A DNA stretch of 11,225 nucleotides, taken from an uncultured Treponema sp. (lineage in GTDB: Bacteria; Spirochaetota; Spirochaetia; Treponematales; Treponemataceae). Made by a program: the position numbers and the translations under genes. Positions within the stretch are counted from its first letter, which is position 1; every line of letters begins with the position of its first letter. Below, one piece after another: positions 1 through 6,981 of the stretch. A model generated the notes under the pieces. That model saw only the letters and a list, made by a program, of their open reading frames with translations. It searched no databases and was not told where the DNA came from. The stretch is taken from assembly GCA_947167745.1 (NCBI GenBank), contig CAMVJE010000045.1, positions 1-11,225 on the forward strand, read 5' to 3'.

Positions 1-27
1 ATTGGAAATCATCTCGCAGGCTACCAT

Positions 28-55
28 AAGGGCGTCTTTTGCGGACGCTTTTTTT
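28..55 (+). terminator. Rho-independent terminator of an upstream gene
   Basis: A hairpin with a five-pair core, GCGTC (32-36) against GACGC (44-48), and a loop TTTTGCG is followed by seven T residues (49-55). G-T and A-T pairs can lengthen the stem outward to 28-52. This is the standard intrinsic terminator layout on the + strand. It ends a transcript whose gene lies left of the window. One reading frame runs in from base 3 and stops with TAA at 27-29, so the window may hold the last eight codons of that gene, but this is too short to identify. Bases 56-112 are AT-rich with no gene. Confidence 0.8.
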
Positions 56-127
56 ATCCAAAAATATCTTTAAAATCTAAAAATTTAAACTAGCTTTATT
101 GTCAAAATAGGATAAAATAGAAACGAT

Positions 128-1630
128 ATGCAGAAAATTTATCTTGATACACGAAAACTAGACGCTTCTTGCCGTGCTTCTTATGGCCTTACTGAAGAAA
201 TAATGATGGAAAATGCCGCCATGTCTCTGGAAATGGCCATTCGTAATCCAACACCTCCATGCACTGAACGGAGAAAGGCACAGAAAATCCTCATTCTTTG
301 CGGTGGCGGAAACAACGGTGCCGACGGATACACTCTTTCTCGCAAGCTTCGTTTTGATTATGATGTCAGCATCATTCAGTTTTTTGAGCCAAAAAGCCAG
401 CTTTGTAAGCTTCAGGCTGATCGTGCCGAAAAATGTGGCGTTCGGTTTGTAAAGCGGGAAGACTTGTCTTTCTACGACCTTCGTTTTGCAGACATCATTG
501 TGGACTGCGTTTTTGGAAGCGGTTTCCATGATGAACTGGACGAAAAAACAAAGGGCACTTTGGGCGACATGAATGCCTGCGAGTGCTTTAAGATTGCATG
601 TGATGTTCCCACCGGCTTGCATGAGGACGGCACTGTTGCAGAGGGAGCTTTCGTTGCAGATTTAACGATTACTATGGGTGCCCTTAAGGCTTGCCTTTTC
701 AGTGACATGGCAAAGGATTTCGTTGGTCAGGTGAGATGTGCCGAGCTTGGTGTAAATCGTCGTCTCTATGAAAATTCAACGAATTCAAATCTCGTAAAAG
801 GCATGTTGCTCGAAGAAAGTGATTTGTTCCTTCCTCACAGAGCTGTTTACAATGTGAATAAAGGTTCTTTCGGGCATGTTGCCGTGGTCAGCGGAGAAAA
901 GCAGGGGGCAGCTGCTATTGCGGGTTCTGCTGCCCTTCGATTTGGTGCAGGGCTTGTTACTCTCGTTCACAAAAACAGCTCTAAAAAAGGCCTTGATATT
1001 TTCCCAGAGCTTATGGTTTCTTCTGAAATTCCAGAAAAAACAAATGTAATTGCTTTTGGAATGGGCTTGGGGCGAAAAGATGAAGCCGCCCAGATTTATT
1101 TTGATTATATTTTGGAGCACGGAAACATAAAATGCGTTATTGATGCCGATGCCTGTCATGCCCAGGGCTTAAAGAGCTTCCTCGAAAAAAAGGAAAAGGG
1201 TGTTGTTCTTACGCCACATCCAAAAGAATTTCAGGCTATGCTAAAAAACTGCGATTTGGGTGAATATTCTGTAGAAGAATGTGTGCTTAACCGCATGGAA
1301 CTTGCCGAAAAATTTTGCCGAAAATTCCCAAAGAAAACTCTTGTCCTAAAGGGTGCCAATTTGATTATCGCACATTTTGACGGCTTTAAATTCAAGCTTT
1401 TTGTTAATCCTTTTGGCCAGCCTTGTCTTGCAAAAGCCGGAAGCGGAGATGTCCTTAGTGGCTTGATTGCAGCCCTTTTGGCTCAGCACCGAAAGACTCT
1501 TGATGCCGCAATCAGCGCTTCTTTGGCTCATGCCCTGGCTTCCCGAAAAATCAAGTGTGACTATGCCATGACTCCCTATGACTTAATTTTGGCGACCGGT
1601 CAGCTTGAAGAATTCGAGACAAAGAACTAA
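128..1630 (+). CDS. nnr: Bifunctional NAD(P)H-hydrate epimerase / ADP-dependent NAD(P)H-hydrate dehydratase
   Basis: This cytoplasmic metabolite-repair enzyme acts on damaged (hydrated) NADH and NADPH. The N-terminal YjeF_N domain (about residues 1-225) interconverts the R and S epimers. The C-terminal ribokinase-like domain (about 235-500) dehydrates the S form using ADP (ATP in some homologues). The N half carries the GGGNNGADG motif at 59-67 (usual form GxGNNGGDG) and the CDVPTG motif at 158-163. The C half carries NKGSFGH at 244-250, the FGMGLG turn at 310-315, DADA at 339-342, LTPHPKEF at 361-368 and AGSGDVLSG at 437-445, whose Asp441 is the expected catalytic base. The 500-residue length is normal for the fused form, as in E. 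coli YjeF. The ATG fits the family N-terminus (a MENA segment near residue 27) but has no clear SD. A TAAAAT hexamer at 113-118 would give a leader of only a few bases. The gene runs alone and converges on the pseudouridine synthase gene, overlapping it by four bases. Confidence 0.95.
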   Translation: MQKIYLDTRKLDASCRASYGLTEEIMMENAAMSLEMAIRNPTPPCTERRKAQKILILCGGGNNGADGYTLSRKLRFDYDVSIIQFFEPKSQLCKLQADRAEKCGVRFVKREDLSFYDLRFADIIVDCVFGSGFHDELDEKTKGTLGDMNACECFKIACDVPTGLHEDGTVAEGAFVADLTITMGALKACLFSDMAKDFVGQVRCAELGVNRRLYENSTNSNLVKGMLLEESDLFLPHRAVYNVNKGSFGHVAVVSGEKQGAAAIAGSAALRFGAGLVTLVHKNSSKKGLDIFPELMVSSEIPEKTNVIAFGMGLGRKDEAAQIYFDYILEHGNIKCVIDADACHAQGLKSFLEKKEKGVVLTPHPKEFQAMLKNCDLGEYSVEECVLNRMELAEKFCRKFPKKTLVLKGANLIIAHFDGFKFKLFVNPFGQPCLAKAGSGDVLSGLIAALLAQHRKTLDAAISASLAHALASRKIKCDYAMTPYDLILATGQLEEFETKN

Positions 1631-2535
1631 CGAAGCTTGCCTTGGGAGATAAAATCCAAATGAGCTTTATCCTTCGCACTCAGGCGTTTTTTGCCTAGTG
1701 AGAAGGATTCTTGTTTTTTAAAGGCATTGTCTGATTTTCCGAACCTTCCCTGCCTTTTTGAGCCTGGTGCATTAAAATCGCCCTTTTCGACATAAAGCTT
1801 CCATTCTTTTGGCTCTGGGACTTCAAAACGCATTTTTTGCCCGGTAAAGGGATGTGTGAATTCCAGCGTACAGGCATGGAGACAGAGGCGTCCAAAATTG
1901 TCGGTCTTTGCCCGGAAATTTTTATCGCCTGCCAGCGGATAACCTTTTGATGCGAGGTGAGCGCGAATCTGGTTCTTTTTGCCTGTGTCCAGAGAAAGCT
2001 CAAAAAGGGTGTGAGTTTTTCCCCTAAGAATTGTGGTGAAATTGGTGCGTGCGGGAACAGTTTTGATTGGCTTTTTTGCCTGCTCCTTTTTGCTTTCTCC
2101 AAATTCATCAGTTTTTCCGTCTTTTTTGGGAACGAAGCCGATGTTTCTAGCGTTAAAGGCTAAATCGTCGTCAATAAGACCTGAGAGAGGAAGAAGTTTT
2201 TTGGGATTCTTTGGATTTTCGGCTACTGCACGGTAAAGGCGCTCGCTGACCATCTTATGCCAGCTGTCCATGATTTTCTTTTGGGCAATTTCGCTGAGGG
2301 CAAACATCATAATGCCACTTGTGTCCCGGTCAAGGCGATGGACTGCAAAGGGGCGGTGTTTTGCTGAATATGTTCCGTTCCGTCGCATGATTTCTTCGAG
2401 GACGGTGAGGGCTGACTTGTCTTTTGACTGGCTGGGGACGCTCAGAATTCCTGTAGGCTTGTTTATTACGCAGATGTATTCGTCTTCAAAAAGAATTTCT
2501 ATTCTCTGGCTGTGCTTTTGAGTTTCGTTTTTCAT
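1627..2535 (-). CDS. RluA-family RNA pseudouridine synthase
   Basis: The protein isomerises uridine to pseudouridine in rRNA or tRNA; the target base cannot be read from the sequence. Diagnostic motifs are VINKPTGILSVPSQ (23-36), the catalytic loop HRLDRDTSG (66-74, catalytic Asp69), SERLYRA (97-103), KKNQIRAHLA (186-195) and the closing LCLHACTLEFTHP segment (217-229). There is no N-terminal S4 domain, so it belongs to the S4-less RluA/TruC-like group rather than RluC/RluD. Two additions are unusual. One is a lysine-rich insertion around 133-160. The other is a basic tail of about 55 residues after the last family strand (from about 248), rich in Lys, Arg and Gly and probably unstructured or RNA-binding (inference). 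No SD precedes the ATG; instead a TATCAT hexamer lies exactly 6 nt upstream. The gene is divergent from the thioesterase operon and its TAG stop overlaps the TAA of the nnr gene. Confidence 0.93.
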   Translation of the reverse strand: MKNETQKHSQRIEILFEDEYICVINKPTGILSVPSQSKDKSALTVLEEIMRRNGTYSAKHRPFAVHRLDRDTSGIMMFALSEIAQKKIMDSWHKMVSERLYRAVAENPKNPKKLLPLSGLIDDDLAFNARNIGFVPKKDGKTDEFGESKKEQAKKPIKTVPARTNFTTILRGKTHTLFELSLDTGKKNQIRAHLASKGYPLAGDKNFRAKTDNFGRLCLHACTLEFTHPFTGQKMRFEVPEPKEWKLYVEKGDFNAPGSKRQGRFGKSDNAFKKQESFSLGKKRLSAKDKAHLDFISQGKLR

Positions 2536-2541
2536 AAGAAG

Positions 2542-2547
2542 ATGATA
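2542..2547 (-). promoter_or_regulatory. Possible -10 hexamer of the pseudouridine synthase gene
   Basis: On the minus strand TATCAT is followed by six bases (CTTCTT) and then the ATG at 2535. No SD is present, so a transcript starting about seven bases after the hexamer would be leaderless. No convincing -35 was found at 16-18 nt spacing, so this rests on the hexamer alone. Confidence 0.3.
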
Positions 2548-2568
2548 GTAGATTTTTTCGTTCTACGC

Positions 2569-2574
2569 TATAAT
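2569..2574 (+). promoter_or_regulatory. -10 box (TATAAT) of the thioesterase-LolA-MMPL operon
   Basis: A perfect TATAAT stands 27 bases before the thioesterase ATG, which places the transcript start near 2581 and leaves a roughly 20-base leader containing an SD. The -35 region around 2545-2551 matches consensus poorly, so an activator or strain-specific sigma preference is possible. The 66-base intergenic stretch is shared with the divergent pseudouridine synthase gene. Confidence 0.5.
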
Positions 2575-2591
2575 TGAGCGAGAGCAAACAC

Positions 2592-2596
2592 AGGAG
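2592..2596 (+). promoter_or_regulatory. Ribosome binding site AGGAG
   Basis: AGGAG lies five bases before the ATG at 2602. It is a normal SD, in contrast with the SD-less single genes elsewhere in the window, and fixes the thioesterase start. Confidence 0.75.
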
Positions 2597-2601
2597 CTGT
2601 T

Positions 2602-3036
2602 ATGAAACTTTCTACAGAAGTTGAATTCAAGGTAGATTTCTTTGAAGTGGACTCAATGAAAATTGTCTGGCACGGAAATTACATCAATTATTTTGAGAGG
2701 GCAAGATGCGCTCTTCTCGATAAAATCGGCTATAATTACATCGCAATGGAAGACTCAGGCTACAGCTATCCTGTGGTTGATGTCAGGATAAAATATGTCC
2801 GCTCATTGCACTTTGGTGACACTTGCCGGGCAAAGGCGACTCTTGCCGAATACGAAAATATGATTAAAATTCAGTTTGAGCTTTACAATGCGAAGACTGG
2901 CAAGCTCACCACAAAAGGTTCGGTCACCCAGATGTGCATCGATACAAGAACTGGAGAAACACAATTCGTCCTGCCTAAGGTCTGGACGGAAAAAGTAGAG
3001 AAATTATTGGCTAACGGAGGATTCCCAAATGATTAA
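2602..3036 (+). CDS. 4HBT/YbgC-type acyl-CoA thioesterase (hot-dog fold)
   Basis: This small cytoplasmic hydrolase (144 aa) cleaves acyl thioesters of CoA or ACP. The family signature lies at residues 15-35: a catalytic Asp17 in the segment EVDSMKIVWH, then HGNY (24-27) and YFERAR (30-35), matching the YbgC/4-hydroxybenzoyl-CoA thioesterase pattern of Asp, His-x-Asn-Tyr and Phe-Glu-Arg-Ala-Arg. Full length is typical for a single hot-dog domain, and there is no signal peptide. The SD AGGAG supports the start. It is the first gene of a three-gene operon: its last eight bases overlap the start of the LolA-like gene, and the MMPL exporter follows. Thioesterases of this kind accompany LolA-like and MMPL genes in aryl-polyene and flexirubin-type clusters, so a role in releasing or editing an acyl chain destined for the envelope is a reasonable inference. 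The actual substrate is not evident. Confidence 0.9.
   Translation: MKLSTEVEFKVDFFEVDSMKIVWHGNYINYFERARCALLDKIGYNYIAMEDSGYSYPVVDVRIKYVRSLHFGDTCRAKATLAEYENMIKIQFELYNAKTGKLTTKGSVTQMCIDTRTGETQFVLPKVWTEKVEKLLANGGFPND
3016..3021 (+). promoter_or_regulatory. Ribosome binding site GGAGGA deciding the LolA-like start
   Basis: GGAGGA sits seven bases before the ATG at 3029 but 16 bases before a second in-frame ATG at 3038. This favours 3029, giving a start that overlaps the end of the thioesterase gene and suggests translational coupling. Confidence 0.75.
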
Positions 3037-3667
3037 AATGAAGAAGATTTTAGCTCTTACCCTTGCATTTGCCCTTGCCGCAGGTTCTGCTCTTGTGGCT
3101 CAGTCTAAGGACACGCCGGCCGCATTAAACGAGGTCTGTGCTAACATCGCAAAAAACAAGATTTCAAAGGGAAATTTTAACCAAACCAAGATGATTAAGA
3201 AAATCAAGAGAGAAATCAAGTCATCTGGAACTTTTGTTATTGCTGTTGAGGACGGAATTTTGTGGAAGACACAGAAGCCAATCGCTTCTTCAATGGCAAT
3301 CACAAAAAGCGGAATCGTACAGACTTCGGCTCAGGGCAAAAAATCCGTGATGGCAAGTGGCGGAAACGCAACTTTTGAGCAAGTTTCTTCACTAATTACT
3401 TCTCTTTTTGACGGAAATGCTGATGCCCTCACAAAGAATTTTGACATTGAATTCATTGGGGATGCAAGCGACTGGAACGCAAATCTTGTTCCCAAAGATT
3501 CTTCTGTAAAAGGTTTTATCTCTCAGATTGAGATGGCAGGCCGTTCAGCAATCGATACGGTTGTTTTGCATGAGCCTAGCGGGGATTTCACAAAATATGA
3601 GTTCTCAAATTACTCTTATCCTGCAAGCCTCGCACCTGAAGATAAAGCTTTATTCAGTGAAAAATAA
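3029..3667 (+). CDS. Periplasmic LolA-like outer-membrane lipoprotein/lipid carrier
   Basis: The protein is exported: residues 1-24 form a signal peptide with a Lys-rich start (MIKMKK), a hydrophobic core and a cleavage site near ALVA/QS. The mature part has the layout of the LolA fold: KGNFNQTKMIKKIKREIKSSG (47-67), then a beta strand, GILWKTQKP (76-84), and an MAIT-type strand. This mirrors the 'G-F-Q ... l-SsG-f ... G-l-W-t-P' pattern of LolA and of the LolA-like proteins found beside MMPL exporters. True LolA ferries lipoproteins from LolCDE to LolB. Here the partner genes are a thioesterase and an MMPL pump, so carrying a lipid or acylated product across the periplasm is equally plausible (inference). 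It overlaps the upstream gene by eight bases and its TAA directly abuts the next ORF. The house LolA of this organism probably lies elsewhere. Confidence 0.82.
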   Translation: MIKMKKILALTLAFALAAGSALVAQSKDTPAALNEVCANIAKNKISKGNFNQTKMIKKIKREIKSSGTFVIAVEDGILWKTQKPIASSMAITKSGIVQTSAQGKKSVMASGGNATFEQVSSLITSLFDGNADALTKNFDIEFIGDASDWNANLVPKDSSVKGFISQIEMAGRSAIDTVVLHEPSGDFTKYEFSNYSYPASLAPEDKALFSEK

Positions 3668-3679
3668 ATGTCTGATGCT

Positions 3680-3685
3680 GGAGGA
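3680..3685 (+). promoter_or_regulatory. Ribosome binding site GGAGGA deciding the exporter start (GTG)
   Basis: GGAGGA is followed by six bases and then GTG at 3692. The upstream in-frame ATG at 3668 has no SD, and this site would then be inside the coding region as Gly-Gly codons. The spacing argues for the GTG start. Confidence 0.6.
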
Positions 3686-3691
3686 GCGGTC

Positions 3692-6238
3692 GTGATTTTC
3701 AGGCGTAAAAAAACATTTCCTGCAATCTGGCTATGCTTTCACGGCCTGATCCTCGGCGCATTTTTGATTTCTCTTGTAATTTCCCCAAAAATATCATTCG
3801 GAACGAGTCTTTTTGAGATTCTTCCGCCGTCTTCCAGCCTGCATGAGGTTCAGAAGGCTGACACCGCCCTTGCTTCAAAGACCGGGCGTGCCGTTACGAT
3901 TCTTGCGAAGGCTGATTCTTTTGAAAAAGCAAAGCTGGCCGCCGAAAAACTCTATTCAAATTATCTTGATGAAGAGGGTCGGGTAAATCCTGATTTTTTT
4001 GATTCACTCACGCTTTATGTGGATTCTTCTTCCGTCGCAGAAATTACCAGCTGGCTGCATAAAAATCGTTTTTCCCTTATTGATGACGAGAGCCAGAAAC
4101 TTCTTGAAAACGGGGGAGAAAAAGAAATCGCAAATGATGCTCTTTCCAGCGTCTTCGGTACATTCAGCATTTCAGATTTATCTAACTTGGTGGAAGATCC
4201 CTTTTTACTCAGTGAGAGAAATCTTCGCAATCTTTTGCAGGGCGGCTCTCTTTCAAGCACGAATATGTCTCTCAGGGATGAAGTGCTTTTTTGTGAAAAA
4301 GACGGCCAATTCTATGTCTTGATTCGGGGTAGGGTTTCAGAGAAAGGTTCAGCCCTGGCAAGTAAAAAAAATACCGTTAAGAATATTTACGATGTTACGG
4401 CGGAAATTATACGGCAAGCTCAGAATGATGACGGGCGTGACTCAGGCGAGCTTGATTTTATTTTTTCTGGCGTTCCCTTCCACAGCTATGAAAGCTCTTC
4501 GTCAGCACAGATGCAAATTTCAATAATTTCAACTGTCTCGCTGACTCTGATTGTCATTGTTTTTTTGTATATTTTCCGTTCGATTGTTCCAGCATTTGTC
4601 TCGGCTCTGGCGGTTGCCTTTTCATGCGGAATTGGCTTCGTTTCCGTGCTTCTGTTTTTCCGGGGAATTCATGTCCTTACCTTTGTTTTCGGAACAACGC
4701 TGATTGGAACCTGCCTTGATTATTCAATTCACTATTTTGCCAACTGGAAGGCAAATACTGACTGTGATTCAGGAACTACCGTTCGTAAGTATATTTTCCG
4801 GGGCATTACTTTGGGATTTGCTTCTACAGAAGTTTGTTTTGCGGCCTTGTTCTTTGCGCCTTTCCCGCTTTTAAAACAGGTGAGCGCCTTTTTGTTCACT
4901 GGATTGGCAACAGCCTACCTTTCGGTAGTCGCCCTCTATCCCTTGCTGAAAATGCCAAAAAATAGAGATTTGTCGATTCTGAATTGGAAAAATCGGCTTG
5001 CGAGCTTGAATGACACTGGCGAAGGCTACTTTTTGGCTGCAAATGTGCGAGAGAATGTTTCGACTAAGCGATTTGTGCGGGGGCTGGCTGGCTTCTTCCG
5101 TGCTCTTCCTCTTTTGCTTGTTGTTTTGGCACTGGGAGTGATAGGCACTAACTACCGTTCGTTAAAAATTCAAAACAACATTCAGGAACTTTATTCCATG
5201 TCTAAGCAAATGCTCCGTAACGAGATTCTTTCGGCAAAAGTTTTGAATACTGGGGCAAGCGGCTGGTACTTTATCTTAAAGGCAGAAAGCGAAGAAAAGC
5301 TGCTGAAAAAAAATGAAGAGCTTGCTTATGTCCTGGATGAGGCCGTTTCGGCTGGAAAACTTGGAGGCTATCTTTCGGTAGGGCAATTTATCCCGTCAGA
5401 AGAAAAGCAAAGAAAAAGCCAAAAAGCGGCGGAAAAATTACTGCCACTTGTAAAGGAGCAATTTGAAGCATTGGGGTACAGTGACTTTGAAGCAAAAGAG
5501 CTGGCAGAGAATTATAAAAATAACTACCGTTCGTTAGAAAATATTTTTCTTCATCCTTCTGATTCCAGTCTTCCAAGGCAAATTAGGGAGGGAATTGAAA
5601 ATCTTTGGATAGGTGAAATAGATTCCGCCTTTTATTCCTGTGTAATGCCATTACATGCAAAAGCGGAAGAGGAGCAGTTTTTTAGGGACTATGCTGATTC
5701 TCACGAGGGAATTTTCTTCGTAAATAAGGTTAAGGATATTTCTTCACAGCTGGATATTCTTTCGAAAACTATGCTCAAAATGCTGGTCCTTGCTTTTGTG
5801 ATTGTCATTGCAATTTTATGCTTTTGCTACAGACCTGTCCTTGTATTGAAAATTGCCTTTGTTCCGCTTTTGGTAACGCTGGTGACTACAGCTGTCCTGC
5901 TTTTGTGCAAGATTCACCTGAGTTTTTTCCCCATTACGGCTATGGTGCTGGTTTTTGGACTGGGGCTGGACTACATAATTTATGCGATAGAAGCAGGGGA
6001 AAAAGCTGGCCAGAAATCTGCTTCGGCGAAGCTTACGACTTTTGCGATTTTCCTCTCATTTTTGACCACGGCACTTTCTTTTGGTGCATTGGCTATTTCC
6101 ACATTCCCGCCAGTGCATTTTCTGGGACTTACGGTTTTTGTGGGATTATTAACTGCCGTGGTTGGAGCATTCTGCGTTACGAAAAAATCGAATCCAAGCA
6201 AGCGCAAAAACGATGGCGGTTGCTGTGGCATTATTTAG
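3692..6238 (+). CDS. MMPL/RND-superfamily exporter, lipid-export type
   Basis: A large inner-membrane transporter of 848 aa (856 if begun at the ATG 3668; numbering here follows 3668). It shows the two-fold repeat of the RND superfamily. The first half has one helix (about 18-38), a periplasmic domain (about 40-283) and five helices (about 285-428). The second half has a helix (about 476-496), a second periplasmic domain (about 497-700) and five helices (about 702-838). Each half has an acidic residue in its TM4-like segment: Asp351 in GTCLDYSIHYF and Asp768 in GLGLDYIIYAIE, the expected proton-relay positions of MMPL/HpnN-like pumps. A basic cytoplasmic tail follows 838. The GTG start at 3692 is preferred because of its GGAGGA at ideal spacing, and it gives a short basic N-terminus (MIFRRKK) before the first helix. 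It ends the thioesterase-LolA-MMPL operon and likely pushes a lipid or acyl product toward the LolA-like carrier (inference). Its TAG overlaps the TAA of the convergent lipoprotein gene. Confidence 0.9.
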   Translation: MIFRRKKTFPAIWLCFHGLILGAFLISLVISPKISFGTSLFEILPPSSSLHEVQKADTALASKTGRAVTILAKADSFEKAKLAAEKLYSNYLDEEGRVNPDFFDSLTLYVDSSSVAEITSWLHKNRFSLIDDESQKLLENGGEKEIANDALSSVFGTFSISDLSNLVEDPFLLSERNLRNLLQGGSLSSTNMSLRDEVLFCEKDGQFYVLIRGRVSEKGSALASKKNTVKNIYDVTAEIIRQAQNDDGRDSGELDFIFSGVPFHSYESSSSAQMQISIISTVSLTLIVIVFLYIFRSIVPAFVSALAVAFSCGIGFVSVLLFFRGIHVLTFVFGTTLIGTCLDYSIHYFANWKANTDCDSGTTVRKYIFRGITLGFASTEVCFAALFFAPFPLLKQVSAFLFTGLATAYLSVVALYPLLKMPKNRDLSILNWKNRLASLNDTGEGYFLAANVRENVSTKRFVRGLAGFFRALPLLLVVLALGVIGTNYRSLKIQNNIQELYSMSKQMLRNEILSAKVLNTGASGWYFILKAESEEKLLKKNEELAYVLDEAVSAGKLGGYLSVGQFIPSEEKQRKSQKAAEKLLPLVKEQFEALGYSDFEAKELAENYKNNYRSLENIFLHPSDSSLPRQIREGIENLWIGEIDSAFYSCVMPLHAKAEEEQFFRDYADSHEGIFFVNKVKDISSQLDILSKTMLKMLVLAFVIVIAILCFCYRPVLVLKIAFVPLLVTLVTTAVLLLCKIHLSFFPITAMVLVFGLGLDYIIYAIEAGEKAGQKSASAKLTTFAIFLSFLTTALSFGALAISTFPPVHFLGLTVFVGLLTAVVGAFCVTKKSNPSKRKNDGGCCGII
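4774..5536 (+). repeat. 13-mer AACTACCGTTCGT present three times inside the exporter gene
   Basis: The 13-mer occurs at 4774-4786, 5150-5162 and 5522-5534. The second and third copies extend to a shared 16-mer (5149-5164 and 5521-5536), both read as NYRSL. The first copy lies in another codon register and reads as part of TTVRK, so protein conservation alone does not explain all three. Spacing is 376 and 372 bases. No copy was noticed elsewhere in the window by eye. Its meaning is unknown. Confidence 0.55.
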
Positions 6239-6975
6239 TATTTCACGCACCAGGATTTTTCCTCGCTGGCGGTTAACAGTTCTCCGAGGGTGATTGTCTC
6301 TTTGAGCGTCCGGCGGCCATCTGGAGAAGAGAGAATTATCGTTAATTTTCCGCCAACAATTTCTTGCGCAAAGGTCGGACCGTACATTGACGAGAGTAAA
6401 TCTTCGTATTCTTTTGAGTCCATTTTTTCGCCAATTAGGGCGGGAATCATCATTAAGTCGAGATAGGACTTTGCATCTTCGTTTAAAAGCTCGTAAAAGG
6501 CTGAGATTTGCTTTGGCCCTATGGTTAGCGTAAGTGATTTATCGTTTTTTGACAAAAGGCCGGTTTTAGAAAGGGGATTGTCAGCCACTTGGCTTATGGT
6601 TCCGCTTGCGCTGATTTCGTTAGGCTTTGGCAGGACAGCACTAGTATTTATGGCTCCAGCTGATTTAAGCAGAAGAAGAATGTCATCCTTGCTGAAAAGA
6701 GCTGCATCTGGATTTGCCCCGGTCAGGTTTTGCAGGGTTCTTGCCGTGGCTTCAGAAAATCCAGTGGAAAAGAAAATAGAGGCCGAGTCATCTGCTCCTG
6801 CCTTGATTGCAATTTGCGGGCGACAAGAAAGAAAAACCAGGGAGAAAAAGAAAAATGACAGGAAAAAAAGGCTGCTCCGCCGTGTAGCAGTGGCAAAGCC
6901 AGTCGCAAAGCGACCGAGCGTTAGCGAGCTGCGGAAGGGCGGCCGCCGGTTAATGTTTGCACAAAAAAACTTCAT
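6235..6975 (-). CDS. Putative outer-envelope lipoprotein of unknown function
   Basis: No family was recognised. The protein has a long basic leader, a strongly hydrophobic segment (SLFFLSFFFFSLVF) and a lipobox-like FLSC ending at Cys57 (counted from the longer start at 6993). Spirochaetal lipoboxes are relaxed, so signal peptidase II processing is plausible. The mature part, about 196 residues, looks soluble and mixed alpha/beta, with no catalytic motif. Two ATGs are possible. The ATG at 6993 overlaps the NlpC/P60 gene by 11 bases. The ATG at 6975 begins MKFF and has TATAAT exactly 6 nt upstream; it is preferred here. Neither has an SD. Residues about 16-41 are encoded by a GC-rich palindrome cluster unlike the rest of the gene, giving an abnormally long Arg-rich n-region. 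It is second in a likely operon with the NlpC/P60 peptidase, suggesting an envelope role. It converges on the exporter gene with overlapping stop codons. Confidence 0.75.
   Translation of the reverse strand: MKFFCANINRRPPFRSSLTLGRFATGFATATRRSSLFFLSFFFFSLVFLSCRPQIAIKAGADDSASIFFSTGFSEATARTLQNLTGANPDAALFSKDDILLLLKSAGAINTSAVLPKPNEISASGTISQVADNPLSKTGLLSKNDKSLTLTIGPKQISAFYELLNEDAKSYLDLMMIPALIGEKMDSKEYEDLLSSMYGPTFAQEIVGGKLTIILSSPDGRRTLKETITLGELLTASEEKSWCVKY
6871..6949. repeat. GC-rich cluster of small palindromes inside the lipoprotein leader
   Basis: About 79 bases stand out as GC-rich between poly-A/T-rich flanks and hold five adjacent inverted repeats: CTGCT/AGCAG (6872-6890, 9-base loop); TGGC-AAA-GCCA (6891-6901); GTCGC-AAA-GCGAC (6902-6914); CCGAGC paired with GCT-G-CGG with one bulge (6914-6934); and the perfect 10-base palindrome GGCGGCCGCC (6938-6947). 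It is read in frame as an Arg-rich stretch of the lipoprotein's leader. The form resembles dispersed palindromic elements (REP-like, or the in-gene palindromic elements of Rickettsia). Only one copy is in this window, so repeat status is inferred. Confidence 0.6.
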
Positions 6976-6981
6976 TCTATA

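Noticed and set aside
1..27. Possible 3' end of a structured RNA (tRNA, tmRNA) before the terminator
   Set aside because: No T-loop GTTCRAATC, acceptor stem or CCA end is visible; a short coding tail ending in TAA at 27-29 fits at least as well, and neither can be proved.
99..118. TTGTCA (99-104) with TAAAAT (113-118) as a promoter for nnr
   Set aside because: The spacing is only eight bases, far too short for a -35/-10 pair. The TAAAAT may still be a -10, but no matching -35 was found.
158..622. A long minus-strand open frame opposite the nnr gene
   Set aside because: It lies wholly opposite a gene with clear NnrE motifs, has no recognisable domain and no SD; it is a shadow frame.
6226..6238. 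The exporter ends in CGII, resembling a CaaX prenylation box
   Set aside because: Bacteria lack the CaaX prenylation pathway except for host-directed effectors, and a 12-helix inner-membrane pump is not one. Treated as coincidence.
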